Assembly (NCBI RefSeq): GCF_052324685.1
Contig: NW_027506876.1
Coordinates: 1,319,001 to 1,383,000 of the forward strand
Length of the DNA stretch: 64,000 nucleotides
Direction of reading: 5' to 3'
Origin: Brachyhypopomus gauderio
Lineage: Eukaryota; Chordata; Actinopteri; Gymnotiformes; Hypopomidae
A model generated the notes under the pieces. That model was not told where the DNA came from and ran no database searches. It saw only the letters and a list, made by a program, of their open reading frames with translations. Both the position numbers and the translations under genes were made by a program. This document shows, piece after piece, positions 21,601-34,150 of the stretch (within the stretch, counting starts at the first letter, position 1; each line of letters opens with the position of its first letter).

Positions 21601-24600
21601 TCTCCACTTCACAAGATCACTCCTAATAGATTCACCATCAGCTCACCTAAGTTCTTCACAAGATCACTCTTAATAGATTCACCATCAGCTTACCTAAGTT
21701 CTTCACAAGATCACTCCTAATAGATTCACCATCAGCTCACCTAAGTTCTTCACAAGATCACTCCTAATAGATTCACCATCAGCTCACCTAAGTTCTTCAC
21801 AAGATCACTCCTAATAGATTCACCATCAGCTCACCTAAGTTCTTCACAAGATCACTCCTAATAGATTCACCATTAGCTCACCTAAGTTCTTCACAAGATC
21901 ACTCCTAATAGATTCACCATCAGCTCACCTAAGTTCTTCACAAGATCACTCCTAATAGATTCACCATCAGCTCACCTAAGTTCTTCACAAGATCACTCCT
22001 AATAGATTCACCATCAGCTCACCTAAGTTCTTCACAAGATCACTCCTAATAGATTCACCATCAGCTCACCTAAGTTCTTCACAAGATCACTCCTAATAGA
22101 TTCACCATTAGCTCACCTAAGTTCTTCACAAGATCACTCCTAATAGATTCACCATCAGCTCACCTAAGTTCTTCACAAGATCACTCCTAATAGATTCACC
22201 ATCAGCACACCTAAGTTCTTCACAAGATCACTCCTAATAGATTCACCATCAGCTCACCTAAGTTCTTCACAAGATCACTCCTAATAGATTCACCATCAGC
22301 TCACCTAAGTTCTTCACAAGATCACTCCTAATAGATTCACCATCAGCTCACCTAAGTTCTTCACAAGATCACTCCTAATAGATTCACCATCAGCTCACCT
22401 AAGTTCTTCACAAGATCACTCCTAATAGATTCACCATCAGCTCACCTAAGTTCTTCACAAGATCACTCCTAATAGATTCACCATTAGCTCACCTAAGTTC
22501 TTCACAAGATCACTCCTAATAGATTCACCATCAGCTCACCTAAGTTCTTCACAAGATCACTCCTAATAGATTCACCATCAGCACACCTAAGTTCTTCACA
22601 AGATCACTCCTAATAGATTCACCATCAGCTCACCTAAGTTCTTCACAAGATCACTCCTAATAGATTCACCATCAGCTCACCTAAGTTCTTCACAAGATCA
22701 CTCCTAATAGATTCACCATCAGCTCACCTAAGTTCTTCACAAGATCACTCCTAATAGATTCACCATCAGCTCACCTAAGTTCTTCACAAGATCACTCCTA
22801 ATAGATTCACCATCAGCACACCTAAGTTCTTCACAAGATCACTCCTAATAGATTCACCATCAGCTCACCTAAGTTCTTCACAAGATCACTCCTAATAGAT
22901 TCACCATCAGCTCACCTAAGTTCTTCACAAGATCACTCCTAATAGATTCACCATCAGCACACCTAAGTTCTTCACAAGATCACTCCTAATAGATTCACCA
23001 TCAGCTCACCTAAGTTCTTCACAAGATCACTCCTAATAGATTCACCATCAGCTCACCTAAGTTCTTCACAAGATCACTCCTAATAGATTCACCATCAGCT
23101 CACCTAAGTTCTTCACAAGATCACTCCTAATAGATTCACCATCAGCACACCTAAGTTCTTCACAAGATCACTCCTAATAGATTCACCATCAGCTCACCTA
23201 AGTTCTTCACAAGATCACTCCTAATAGATTCACCATCAGCTCACCTAAGTTCTTCACAAGATCACTCCTAATAGATGCACCATCAGCTCACCTAAGTTCT
23301 TCAGAAGATCACTCCTAATAGATTCACCATCAGCTCACCTAAGTTCTTCACAAGATCACTCCTAATAGATTCACCATCAGCTCACCTAAGCTCTTCAGAT
23401 CACTCCTAATAGATTCACCATCAGCTCACCTAAGCTCTTCAGATCACTCCTAATAGATGCACCATCAGCTCACCTAAGTTCTTCACAAGATCACTCCTAA
23501 TAGATTCACCATCAGCTCACCTAAGCTCTTCAGATCACTCCTAATAGATTCACCATCAGCTCACCTAAGCTCTTCAGATCACTCCTAATAGATTCACCAT
23601 CAGCTCACCTAAGCTCTTCCTACTTATTCACTGTTTTGCGCAATGTTTATTAAACTCTTTACATAAGTAAATAGTAATCATGTTCAAGTTTTTTCTTTCA
23701 TATACTGGAGCAGTCATTTCTGCAGGATGAATAGACTTGAATAATCTTAACACACTCTCTAAACACAAAAATCACAATCTACACTTTTATGCACATTTTA
23801 GTAATAAAGTTTAAATCACAGCAGTGTCACTTTGTTCATTTTCTCCTCATATATATTATATGAAAAATGTTCTTTCCCTGAACTAGAGAATAGTCGGGTC
23901 ATTGTCATTTGTTTCTGTGGTCATTTGTACTGGATCGCACCAGAACTCCCCCTGTCTTCTTTCTGTCTAGCATGTGGCTAACATGATGTTGCGGATGAAG
24001 AGGGAGTTTGCATGCAGCCAGAACCAGAACCTGCCTGTGTTTGACACCCTGCTGCTTCTGGACCGTAGCGTGGACCTGCTCACCCCTCTGGCCACGCAGC
24101 TCACCTACGAGGGCCTCATCGATGAAATCTACGGCATCACCAATGGTCAGGATATCTTGGCTGTTGTTTGTATGATGTAATATGAGATTTTGTAAAATAC
24201 TAGGACCTTACACTGTATGGCCAACTGTAATGTAGACATAAGACATTTATCTCTCCAAGATTTTGAAATGTGAATGTTTTGTGCATATTCAGTCAAACAG
24301 GTCAAAACAAAGTCAATAAAACACCTGCACATTTTACTGTCATACCATAACTGCTTCACTGTTTCAGGGCTTGTAAAGTTGGCCCTGATGTAGCCACTCA
24401 AAGCTCTCAGTCATGATTCTGAATCATGTGTCATTCATGTGATTCAAGGTTATGTGAAGCTCCCGCCTGAGAAGTTTGCCCAGAAGAAGCCAGGAGAAGG
24501 TAGTAAAGATCTGCCCACTGAGCCCAAGAAGCTGCAGCTCAACTCTGCTGAGGAGCTGTATGCAGAAATCCGAGACAAGAACTTCAACGCTGTAGGAGCA

Positions 24601-27600
24601 GCCCTAAGTAAAAAAGCCAAGATCATCTCTGCTGCGTTTGAGGTGTGTACCAAGACTGCTTCGGTTTTGCTGCTAGAGCAAATCTAAACGAACCTGGTGT
24701 GAGGTGGCTCTCTGGTTGGCCAGACATCCAAAAATAGATTTCAAAATAATAATAATAAATATTAATCTATTTTGTAAAACTAGAACATTCCCAAGTTTAC
24801 CTTTTTCTAGAAAACCTAGAAAGGTAATTGCTTTTCAGAAGGATGTGTCTAAAAGCAGTCCTGGTGGTGACCTTCTAGGAACGACACAACGCAAAGACCG
24901 TCGGGGAGATCAAACAGTTTGTGTCCCAGCTGCCCCACATGCAGGCTGCTCGGAGCTCGTTGGCCAATCACACCTCCATCGCCGAGCTCATCAAGGACAT
25001 CACCAGTGCGTCTCAGTCCTTCCCTCTGACCTTACTCCACATACTGCTGTTTCATTTCAGCATTTTTAAACCATTTGCTGGAAATAATTTCATGAAAAAC
25101 TGGCATTCAGAGTATAATATTTAGTTTTACTGATTTTTTTTGTTCAGCCTCAGAATCCTTTTTTGAAAATTTGACGGTAGAGCAAGAGTTTATGACCGGA
25201 GTGGACACAGACAAGGTACTTATTTTATTAATATAAATATATACTTATTTTATTAATATAAATATATACTTATTTTATTAATATAAATATATACTTATTT
25301 TATTAATATAAATATGTACTTATTTTATTAATATAAATATGTACTTATTTTATTAATATAAATATGTACTTATTTTATTAATATAAATATATACTTATTT
25401 TATTAATATAAATATATACTTATTTTATTAATATAAAGAGAATTTTATTTTGGCTTACTGTTGAATATTAAATAAGTATTAAATAATTGTAGGTGTTCAA
25501 TTACTCTTATTACACAACAAGATTAGACTTAATATTCCATTGTATCAGTGAATGCATGTTTAATGGTAGTGATGAATGAACACATCTGTCTTCATGCAGG
25601 TCAACACGTACATAGAGGACTGTATCTCCCAGAAAGACCCTCTAATCAAGATCCTACGGCTGGTCTGCATGCAGTCTGTCTGCAACAATGGCCTGAAACA
25701 GAAAGTGCTCGACTACTACAAGAGAGAGATTCTGCAGGTGCAGTCTTGGTTCTGTTTGAACTTCCAGAGCAGATGGTGACCATCTGTGCTTCAGTTCCTA
25801 AAAGCCTGGCTCTAGTCTTCAGTTCCTAAAAGCCTGGCTCTAGTCTTCAGTTCCTAAAAGCCTGGCTCTAGTCTTCAGTTCCTAAAAGCCTGGCTCTAGT
25901 CTTCAGTTCCTAAAAGCCTGGCTCTAGTCTTCAGTTCACGGTTTCCTTTGGTGTAAAACTAGCAGATGTTATGCTATTCGCTAATGGGATGTTCATATCT
26001 TGAACACGGTCTCTGGGGACCCATTTTGTTTCACGCAGACGTATGGATACGAACACATCCTGACACTCAACAACCTGGAGAAGGTTGGCTTGCTTAAACT
26101 GCAGACCACAACAAGGAACAACTATCCCACTATCAGAAAAACCCTCAAGCTGTGGATGGAGGATGCAAATGAGCAGGTGGGTCAAAGGTAGACGAGAAGA
26201 GTGGAGAGCGAATGCGGTCAATGTAACAGCTGCTGTGAAGACCGTTGAACGAATACAGTCAACATAGCAGCTGCTGTGAGGACCGTTGAACGAATACGGT
26301 CAACGTAGCAGCTGCTGTGAAGACTGGAGAATTAATACGGTCAACATAGCAGCTGCTGTGAAGACCGTTGAATGAATACGGTCAACGTAGCAGCTGCTGT
26401 GAAGACCAGAGAACGAATACGGTCAACGTAGCAGCTGCTGTGAAGACAGGAGAATGAATAGGGTCAACATAGCAGCTGCTGTGAAGACCGTTGAACGAAT
26501 ACGGTCAACATAGCAGCTGCTGTGAAGAATGTTGAACGAATACGGTCAACATAGCAGCTGCTGTGAAGACCGGAGAACGAATACGGTCAACATAGCAGCT
26601 GCTGTGAAGACCGGAGAACGAATACGGTCAACATAGCAGCTGCTGTGAAGACCGTTGAACGAATACGGTCAACGTAGCAGCTGCTGTGAAGATCGGTGAA
26701 CAAATACGGTCAACATAGCAGCTGCTGTGAAGACCGTTGAACGAATACGGTCAACGTAGCAGCTGCTGTGAAGATCGGTGAACAAATACGGTCAACATAG
26801 CAGCTGCTGTGAAGACCGGAGAACGAATACGGTCAACATAGCAGCTGCTGTGAAGACCAGGGAACGAATACGGTCAACATAGCAGCTGCTGTGAAGAATG
26901 TTGAACGAATACGGTCAACATAGCAGCTGCTGTGAAGACCGGAGAACGAATACGGTCAACATAGCAGCTGCTGTTCGATTTTCGGGTATATGATCCTAAT
27001 TTGAATAGCCTGGGCAGATTCAAAATTATCATACCCTGGTATAATTGTGAGATGGTACCGCATTACACCACAAAAACATGTAAGCAACACTTGTTTAAAA
27101 ACCAAAATAAATATTGCAAATTCTTTAAGTGTTTGATGAGTTATAAGGATGTTTGAGTTTTATGTTTGAGCGGTGTTGAACAATAACACCATGGATGTGG
27201 TTCCACATCCTGCTATATGGTATTTCAGTGTAATTCTACTTTACAACAAACATGTAATAAACGTAATTGGTGAAAAGTTGTTGTTGCATATATTAAAGAA
27301 AACAAAATTAATTTTCAGACATTGTTAAAGAATGGGTGAAATCTGAATGTGTTAAGCTCATTTGTTTACACCCTATCAGGTAGCATTTTTGTATATTTTA
27401 TGTAACTCGTTTCATTACCCTTAAGTGGGCCGTGCGCTAATGCTGATGCGATGTCTATGCCCCAGAACCCCAACGACGTCTCGTACGTGTACAGTGGCTA
27501 CGCCCCGCTCAGCGTGCGGCTCACGCAGGTGCTGGCCCGGCCCGGTTGGCGCAGCATCGAGGAGGTTCTGAAGATGCTGCCCGGGCCGCACTTCGAAGAG

Positions 27601-29229
27601 AGGCAGCAGCTCCCGCCTGGCCTTCATAAAAAACGTAAGTGAGCGTTTCGTGAGCAAGCAGTGCCACGCTGATGTCCACATTTCTGACGTTACAAGGTGC
27701 CAACAGCAGGGTTTATTTGGAGGAACAGGGCAAGGACGCTAACAAGGAGACAGTTAGACGCTCGGCGTGCATTGAAAGATGACTCAGCAGAGTCCCAGAG
27801 GCTACACCCCCTGTGGGATTAAATAGGGTGAATTTAATGAAAGGATTAGGCATGTGTAATTATCACTAATCTGGTGGTTGAGTGGGGAAATGATTGGGGT
27901 TTGTGTTTTGACCGAGTTTCACCTGGCAAAATTCGCCTGTGTTATAAAGAAAGAATATAATTTATATGTGATTAGAGCTGTTATCAGCTCTAACAGATAT
28001 AAGATGTAGATTCTTAGCTTTTTGTGGATGCTAAAGAAATATACTGAGGATAGTATAATGGAGTGTACTCTGTATATACAGTGAGGAAAATGAAGTATAT
28101 GAACTTTGCTAATTCTCCCACTTATAAATCATGGAGGGGTCTGAAATTTTCATCTTAGTTGCATGTTCACTGTGAGAAAAAAATCTGAAAATCACAATGT
28201 ATGATTTTTTTAAAATTCGTTTATTAATTTGTGTTCAAATACTGATTTTCCTCACTGTATGTTCATGAAAATATTACACTGTGTAAACTAAATGTAATCT
28301 GAAATTATATGAGCATATGCAGTGCTAGGCAGGCCACCCAGTTAGTCAGGTTTTTGAAATGTGATAAGGATATGCTTAAAACCCAAGTGATTTTAGACCA
28401 ACAAAATGGGTGCCGACCTCCAAAAGCTTTGTGCTCAAAGCCATTTTATCGGGTTAACAAACATTTACCTCTGATTACACTGACAAAATAGCTTTATGTA
28501 AGGCACATGGGTGGGGGTGTTTATTCTTTTGTGTTTGGTGTGTGCCAGTGTTGTGGTCAGATGCTCAGGGCGCATTTGGTCACAATTTACATCAAAGACA
28601 GCAGACAGTGCCACTGAGGAAGGCCCAGCACTGGCGTGTGGTTGCTGTAGATAAGAGAAGCCTTTGTCTCTTACATGTTTTATTTAACCTCTGTGTTGTT
28701 CATGGGTGAGAGAGACAGACAGGGTCTTTATTTTGAAATACAACAAATGTTAAAATCATTTGAGCCATTAAGGCTTTCTATGAACCATAAATTAATAGAG
28801 AGTTTTTGATCATTCAAAACCATTTCACGCATTCATTTGAGAGTTTTTACAGTTTTTACAGAAGTTCTTTGCTATGGTGCTGGCAGTTACTGTGGTGACA
28901 TACAGGACTGTCAAGACACCCTGAATGGACCAGTGTGTCAGTTACTGTGGTGACATACAGGACTGTTGAGACATCCTGAATGGAACACAGTGTGTCAGGA
29001 CGTTTACAGAATGTGCAGTTATATTTTGTCTGTTAAATACTGTATTATTGAATTGTATGTATCAGTTGTGATATGTATTGTTTTTTGATAAAAGTGGGAT
29101 ACCTTTGTGTGTCAGTGGGCTGTGATGCTGGCATGCTATTCTACATCTAGGTTATTAATAGTGTTTTTATTGCATGTTGGTACCTGCCTTATTCTGTTGA
29201 CAGTGAGGTGATAATTGAAATCTGCAGCT

Positions 29230-29270
<41 letters not shown>

Positions 29271-29784
29271 CTGATGGGTTGTGTGTGTGTCGGGAGGGTA
29301 GTGTGTGTTTGCGCGCATCTGGTGGGTTGTGTGCGTGTGTGTGCCGGGTGGGTGGGTGGTGTGTGTCTGTGTGTGTGTGTTATATGGGATGGTCATTGTG
29401 GCCCTACCATACTCATTCATGTAAAGTCAAAGCTGACTGTACTGTCAAAACAGATCTGAAAATAAATGTGAATAAAAGGTGCAAATAATGTATTCTAAAT
29501 ATTATAAATATGGAAAATTATAGGAACACATGAAGAGCAAATATCAGTTGTCATGCTTTGTTAATCTTTTCTTTATGGTTTTGACTGCAGGCCAGCAGGG
29601 AGAAAACAGGACCACCCTGGTCTTCTTCCTGGGTGGCGTCACGTATGCGGAGATCGCTGCTCTGCGCTTCCTGTCTCAAATGGAGGATGGGGGTACAGAG
29701 TACATAATCGCCACCACTAAACTCATCAACGGCACCAGCTGGATCAAGTCTCTCATGGACCGCCCTGAGGCCCAGACCCTCTAA
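18671..29784 (+). CDS. vps33a: Vacuolar protein sorting 33A (SM protein of HOPS/CORVET)
   Basis: Thirteen coding exons: 18671-18772, 19055-19120, 19874-20001, 20669-20855, 21173-21289, 23971-24145, 24449-24642, 24879-25005, 25148-25215, 25600-25737, 26039-26176, 27466-27634, 29591-29784. They total 1803 bp, 600 aa (human 596), with phases consistent at every junction. Family-specific stretches include [13 protein letters not shown] at the start, [20 protein letters not shown] (exon 6), [20 protein letters not shown] (exon 10) and [20 protein letters not shown] (exon 13). The product is a Sec1/Munc18 protein that binds Vps16 and templates SNARE assembly in endosome-lysosome fusion. The C-terminus (DRPEAQTL) is a few residues longer than in mammals. 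Introns are crowded with minisatellites, several starting at splice donors. The exon 5 donor is itself duplicated in an array. Confidence 0.97.
19414..19681. mobile_element. hAT-like MITE in vps33a intron 2
   Basis: The ends are CAGGGCTCTCAAGT and ACTTGAGAGCCCTG (inverted). CTTATAAC flanks both sides exactly (19406-19413 and 19682-19689). The interior holds a 24-base C-run and the CGCTCAACA and ACGTTCGCC motifs also found in other hAT copies here. Confidence 0.88.
19682..19785. repeat. 21-bp tandem repeat starting at the hAT target duplication
   Basis: Five copies of a unit CTTATAACCATTCTCTAATG plus G (one with GACC). The first eight bases are the target duplication of the neighbouring MITE. 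Confidence 0.9.
20160..20570. repeat. Tandem repeat of ACAGACAGTAAATACATACA with an inverted block
   Basis: About 18 units of 16-24 bp in vps33a intron 3. The block 20226-20279 is in the opposite orientation, which creates a long palindrome centred near 20279. The Tyr/Cys/Val-rich minus-strand frames are artefacts. Confidence 0.9.
21262..21545 (+). repeat. 28-bp minisatellite that includes the exon 5 splice donor
   Basis: The unit AAAGGGGAGTGCGCCAGG|GTGAGTGGGG is the last 18 bases of vps33a exon 5 plus the first 10 of intron 5. About nine further copies follow, some with CACC or TACA in place of CGCC. Most keep a consensus GTGAGT donor. 28 is not a multiple of three, so only every third extra donor would keep the frame. 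Confidence 0.92.
21607..23622. repeat. 47-bp minisatellite, about 43 copies, with higher-order structure
   Basis: The unit begins TTCACAAGATCACTCCTAAT and ends near CAGCTCACCTAAG, in vps33a intron 5. Copies are nearly identical. Variant copies (CATTAG at 21871, 22106, 22482; CAGCAC at 22203, 22579, 22814, 22955, 23143) are spaced in exact multiples of 47. Both variants repeat at 376 bp (8 units). The last copies lack ACAAG. Confidence 0.95.
25216..25437. repeat. 25-bp AT-rich minisatellite at the exon 9 donor
   Basis: About nine copies of TACTTATTTTATTAATATAA plus ATATA. The array begins one base into vps33a intron 9, so the donor's +2 onward is the first repeat unit. Confidence 0.93.
25790..25937. 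repeat. 28-bp minisatellite in vps33a intron 10
   Basis: Five copies of TTCCTAAAAGCCTGGCTCTA plus GTCTTCAG. Each ends in a pyrimidine-poor CTTCAG that is only weakly acceptor-like. Confidence 0.93.
26185..26975. repeat. 41-bp minisatellite with an E-box in every unit
   Basis: About 19 copies in vps33a intron 11, starting some 10 bp after the donor. The unit carries GAACGAATACGGTCAAC followed by ATAGCAGCTGCTGTGAAGAC. Every copy contains the palindrome CAGCTG. Confidence 0.93.
28079..28257. mobile_element. Mariner/Tc1-like MITE in vps33a intron 12
   Basis: The ends are CAGTGAGGAAAATGAAGTAT and ...CAAATACTGATTTTCCTCACTG (inverted), flanked by TA on both sides. This is a familiar short fish MITE with TA target duplication. 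Confidence 0.75.
28258..29226. other. vps33a intron 12 remainder
   Basis: No exon or mobile element was recognised. A short imperfect duplication (AGTTACTGTGGTGACATACA at 28887 and 28940) is present. Confidence 0.5.
29227..29385. repeat. (TG)n microsatellite and derivatives
   Basis: A 20-plus-unit TG run followed by TG-rich, GGTGGGT-containing repeats in vps33a intron 12. Confidence 0.95.
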
Positions 29785-30240
29785 GACTACAACACCCACA
29801 AGCCCTGTGGTCCAGCGTAATACCCAACACTCCCTCCCTAATGGACACCATGCTGGTGGAACTCTCCAGATGCTGAGATGGCCTACCTGTTGTTCTGACT
29901 CTTTCTTTACAGAGTTTTCACCACTTCATCGTTAGGAGCTGCATCTTTAGAACAGTTGCTGTGTTTGCTGCTTAATAACTATCTTTACATCTTTTACCCA
30001 GTGAGTAGCGTACGCTGTGTTCAATCACGTTGATCATGTCAGCATTTGGTTGGTCAAGATGGTGGTTATACTTGAGCTCTTATGGTGAAGAAGAAACTAG
30101 TAGATGAAGGAGATTACATGTACTAACTATAAATATTATTATTTCATATGACTCTGTCATTTATTCTATGGTGTTGAGGTTGTCCTCTTTAAGATGGCGT
30201 TGTTGTATAAATGACTGTATTTATAGATTGTTTCCTTGTA

Positions 30241-30246
30241 AATAAA
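30241..30246 (+). terminator. vps33a polyadenylation signal
   Basis: AATAAA lies about 457 bp after the stop codon, giving a moderate 3' UTR. Confidence 0.6.
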
Positions 30247-30289
30247 ATGGCACTAACAAATAAGACAATCACGCAACGTGATAAAATCT

Positions 30290-31240
30290 AACCTGCGTAT
30301 CTGTTAACTGGAATTATAACAACCTTTAGTGAAACTAACGGCAGTAGCTCGTCTCGGAGCTGGACACCTCGCTCAAGATCCGCTACGTTCTTCACTTTCT
30401 TCACGTTCTTCACGAGATCCTGGCGAACTGAAAACGGGAGCGTAAAGTGAAACGTCAGCGGTCTTCTTACAGTGGCAATTAGTGCTATAACAGGCCTCCC
30501 GATCAGCCGATAATGGGCCTCTGTCTGGAGGTCTGGCCCTGGATGAGGCATGATTTGACAGCGGATGAAGCTGATTGAATTAAGGAGCCATTTGCTCTCT
30601 CTTCCGGACGACCCCTTGTGTGCTGGAGATGAGAGGCTGATCGATAACCACATCGCCCGGGCAGATGGAGCCGGGGCCAGCGGGGGAGAGGAGAAGAGAG
30701 ACGGTGTGGCACTGCAACACGTCCATGCCCACATTCATTATTACACACACGAGCTATTAGCACATTCACGTCAGAAATACAGTTCGTCCAAAAGAAAACC
30801 ACATAATAATCGCCTCAGGTCGGAGTTATTTAACCACTTACAATTCTGAGTTTTTTAGGACTTTTTGGTCTTTTTTATATAATGTATATACCCATTATAA
30901 ATGTCTAGTCTGTTATGTATCAATGAATGTCTATTTACCATTAGAGAACGTGTGAACTGACATAATTGTGTGTGTGCTGGAGAACTGGGAACGAGACGGG
31001 CCGAGACTCGCCCAGTGAGCAGGTGCTGGATGCTCCGTCTGTGCCATTAGCAGGACCCAAGGGTTTGGTGGATCTTCTATCACTTTAACTGCCTCCGTTT
31101 GGCCACTCCTATGGCATTAAGACTTACGGCACGACGCATCACCTTTCGGCTCCACCACAGGAAGGTCAGAGACGGAGACCATCACACCTTTTATTGGCTA
31201 TTTGAGGGAAATTGTATGCGTTTTCAGGTAAGTAGTCGAT
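30290..31240. other. GC-richer non-repetitive island, function unknown
   Basis: It differs from its AT-rich surroundings. It holds balanced, low-repeat sequence (about 30480-30720) and a second block (about 30980-31228) that ends in CAG|GTAAGTAG, a strong donor-like junction. No frame has family resemblance. It could be a conserved enhancer or a non-coding first exon; nothing more can be supported. Confidence 0.3.
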
Positions 31241-32870
31241 TTCATCCTTAAACCACAAACAAACTCGATAAGCCACCATAGATGTGAAACATACCTTCTA
31301 TGTGATAAACGATGTGTGACTTATTCTATTTTATTTTAGTCATTTGTTTTACGTTCAATGCACGTTAATATTTGAGAGAACTTTAACATATCTTAGCAGT
31401 AAAGTTAAAAGTGGGATAGAATGTCCATTTTATTCATTTTTGTCTTATTTTAGGATATTTGCTTGTTTTTGCTTTTAAGAAGGTTAAATAACAACATCCA
31501 GACACAAAAGATTTGCAGACAATTGGCACTATAGATTAATTCAATCCATATTGGATAAAGATCTCATTCATGTAGTAATTACACTGGGAAATTGTTCTGA
31601 ATAAGAAAAACTGAAGTCATGAATATCTGTTAGCTTCCTCAAGCTGTAGCTTGAATATAAAGACCGGTAAATAAATATAGAATTTGATCAACAACTTAAT
31701 TGTCTGATACAACACCTAAGAATGAAGGGCGGCTCTTGTGATATTTTAATGTGAAAATATCAATCAAGCAGAAACATTTCTGCCAACAGGTGTCAGAATC
31801 TTCTTGTCTATTTGAAGAAGCCTGGAAGCAGAAGTTAGAAGATGGAGGAGCCCTTGTCTCTACGCTTCCTTCGTACTCTGAGAGAACTCCTCAGATTTGT
31901 CCTCTTCACATACACAGTGTTATTTGGTGCTTTGATCCTTGCTGGATGGACTACATACTTCATTGTTGCTAAATAAATGAAAACACAATCTTCCAAGCAA
32001 TTAATGCTCTGGTCACCTTTGTTACCTACCACCTGCCCATGCAATGTGAGTGGACCTTGTTTGCATAATTTATATTGCACATGGCAGTAACACACCTGAA
32101 AAAAAATGTGTTGCAAATAATGTCCTGTCGTGGACTTCTGGCTTCTGTACATTTCTGGAAAATATCAGTATTTCTTTCTTCATCTTTAAAACAACATCAG
32201 ACCTGGTGATGCTAATAATAGCCTCCAGTTAGCATTATATTAATCCTGCAAACGGGACCCACTAGCTTTGTTTAGGTCTAAGGAATTAACATGTTTCAGT
32301 GAACTGTTTCCATATCAGGAAGAGGTTGGTCACACAGAGTACAGGCTTGTCTTAAAAACCAGTTCAGATGCTACTGGACAGCATCGCTTCAAATCAGACG
32401 ACACAGAGCCGTTGCTCAACACATCTACCTTCCCCAGACAAGAGTAGTTATGAGAAGTATGTTTGTTTACATAAGTGATGCATTTATGCAAAACATTTGA
32501 TGAAAAAGTGATCTGAAGATAGTTTTATTAATAATCTTCAGGTATTATTAATAATGAATAGTTCAATGGTTAAAAAAAATATTTGGTGGTTGTAAAATGT
32601 TTAAATTTTATTAATGTTGTGTGATGACTGCAAACTGCACAGCTTGACTGACTTTAGATATGAATGTAGCTTTTAATTTTTTCATTTCTACACCCATTAA
32701 AAGAAAGTGTGAGTCCTGGTCTTACATGTCAGCGTATGTCAGCAGCACCTTGGGAGTAAACAGAAACTGTACTACGTATCTGTACTGTGGTGTTTTCAGC
32801 TAGCTCCGCTCTGGACTATTGGTACTAAATGCACTCGAAGAGCAACTTGTTTCAGTAGCCAGCAGATGAA
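31241..32870. other. Intergenic DNA, no gene seen
   Basis: Small frames here (for example 31751-31972 and 31835-32152) lack conserved motifs and convincing splice structure. Confidence 0.45.
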
Positions 32871-33166
32871 TGTGAATGTGCCATATTTTTGTCAATTGTG
32901 ATTTTACACCGCAATTGAAATTTGTCCTCCACTTTTAACCCATCTGTGCAGTTAGAACACACACACACACAAACACACACTAGTGATTACTAGGGGGCTG
33001 TGTATCACACGTGCCCAGAGCGGTGGGCAGCCCGGCGCCCAGGGAGCAGTAGGGGTTAGGTGCCTTGCTCAAGGGCACCTCAGTCATGGTCTCAGGTCTG
33101 GGAATCGAACCCACGACTCTGCGATCACAAGACCAGTTCCCTACCACCAGACCATGACTGCCCTAA
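32871..33166 (-). mobile_element. tRNA-derived SINE, minus strand
   Basis: On the minus strand the head (33166 downward) reads GGGCAGTCATGGTCTGGTGG with a B box GGGTTCGATTCCC. The body has GCCTTGAGCAAGGCACC-like sequence and a (TG)n segment, and the tail ends near 32871. A truncated second copy lies at 50510-50710. Confidence 0.75.
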
Positions 33167-33639
33167 AGATGCAGTGGGAGAATACTTCAAACCTGACTGA
33201 TACATCATAAATTCCTTAGTACAGCATTTGGAGGGATCCAGCATTAACGCCAGTGTCCAGACCCCAAGACAATTCTTCCTGTACATCTAAACAAACAAAT
33301 GATCAGTCACAACATCACATCATTCCAACAGGTACCTGGGTCATCATTTCAGGTACTTCTTTCTAAGTTGCTGGCTGCTGGATACCAACTAAAAAATGTC
33401 ATAATAGACATATTTATATAATTCTGATTTATTGTTTAAATCACCATTAAGTTAAAATTTGTGCGCTGTTTGTGGTGAAAGGCTCTGGTAACTGTTAATG
33501 GGAAAGTCAGGTAGATTCTTGTAGTGACCACAGGAGTGGTGCAGGAGTGACCACAACGATGTGTACTGGTACACTGGAGCTTGTTGTTATGTGTAGTTAC
33601 AGCCAGAGTCATACTGTGTGCACAGATGGGTGGATCCCT

Positions 33640-34150
33640 CACACACAGACATCAAGCCAAACAATAGACTAAATCTTTAAATTAACCTCTTGCTGATATG
33701 GAGAAATCCCACCAATGACTGGAAAATACTGGATTGAGAGACATCACAGGGACACGATTCATGGCAGCAAAGGAACAAGCTCTGAACACAAGATCAATAG
33801 AGGCTGGATCTGTGTAAAGATGCCCCTGAGACAATCCAGCACAGCTGCAGAGTGAAGTATGCTTGCAGGAGAGCATACATAAAACACCATAACCATAGAA
33901 TACAACATCTGTTCAGAGAATGGGCTGGATGTTCTGAGGTCAAAACGGGGCAGATCCCAAAGCTGGTGAATGACCAAGTTAAGGTCCTGTGGGACTTCCA
34001 GATACAGACTGACAAAACGGTAACCAAACATAGTAGCCAAACAGCAGAATAGGGTCATAGTGATAGATGTAGCAATCCCAATCAATCAGAATCAAGGAAC
34101 ACGAAAACTACCAAGGACCAAAGAGAAGAACGAGAAAAGGTGGAAGGTAG
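33640..34150 (+). mobile_element. Relic of a LINE C-terminal (restriction-like endonuclease type) region
   Basis: The frame at 33852-34052 ends with N-D-Q-V-K-V-L-W-D-F-Q-I-Q-T-D-K. A shifted frame at about 34055 gives V-I-V-I-D-V-A-I-P, then a lysine-rich tail. The order WDF-I-Q-T-D ... V-I-D-V-A-x-P matches the C-terminal region of endonuclease-bearing fish and invertebrate LINE proteins. The break between the two frames makes it a dead copy. Confidence 0.55.

Noticed and set aside
21071-21612. Minus-strand Pro/His/Ser-rich repeat proteins
   Set aside because: Antisense of the 28-bp minisatellite and vps33a exon 5.
21607-23622. CRISPR-like regular array
   Set aside because: Units are identical head to tail with no unique spacers; a eukaryotic minisatellite in an intron.
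29136-29488. Thr/His-rich and Cys/Val-rich frames
   Set aside because: Translations of the TG microsatellite in vps33a intron 12.
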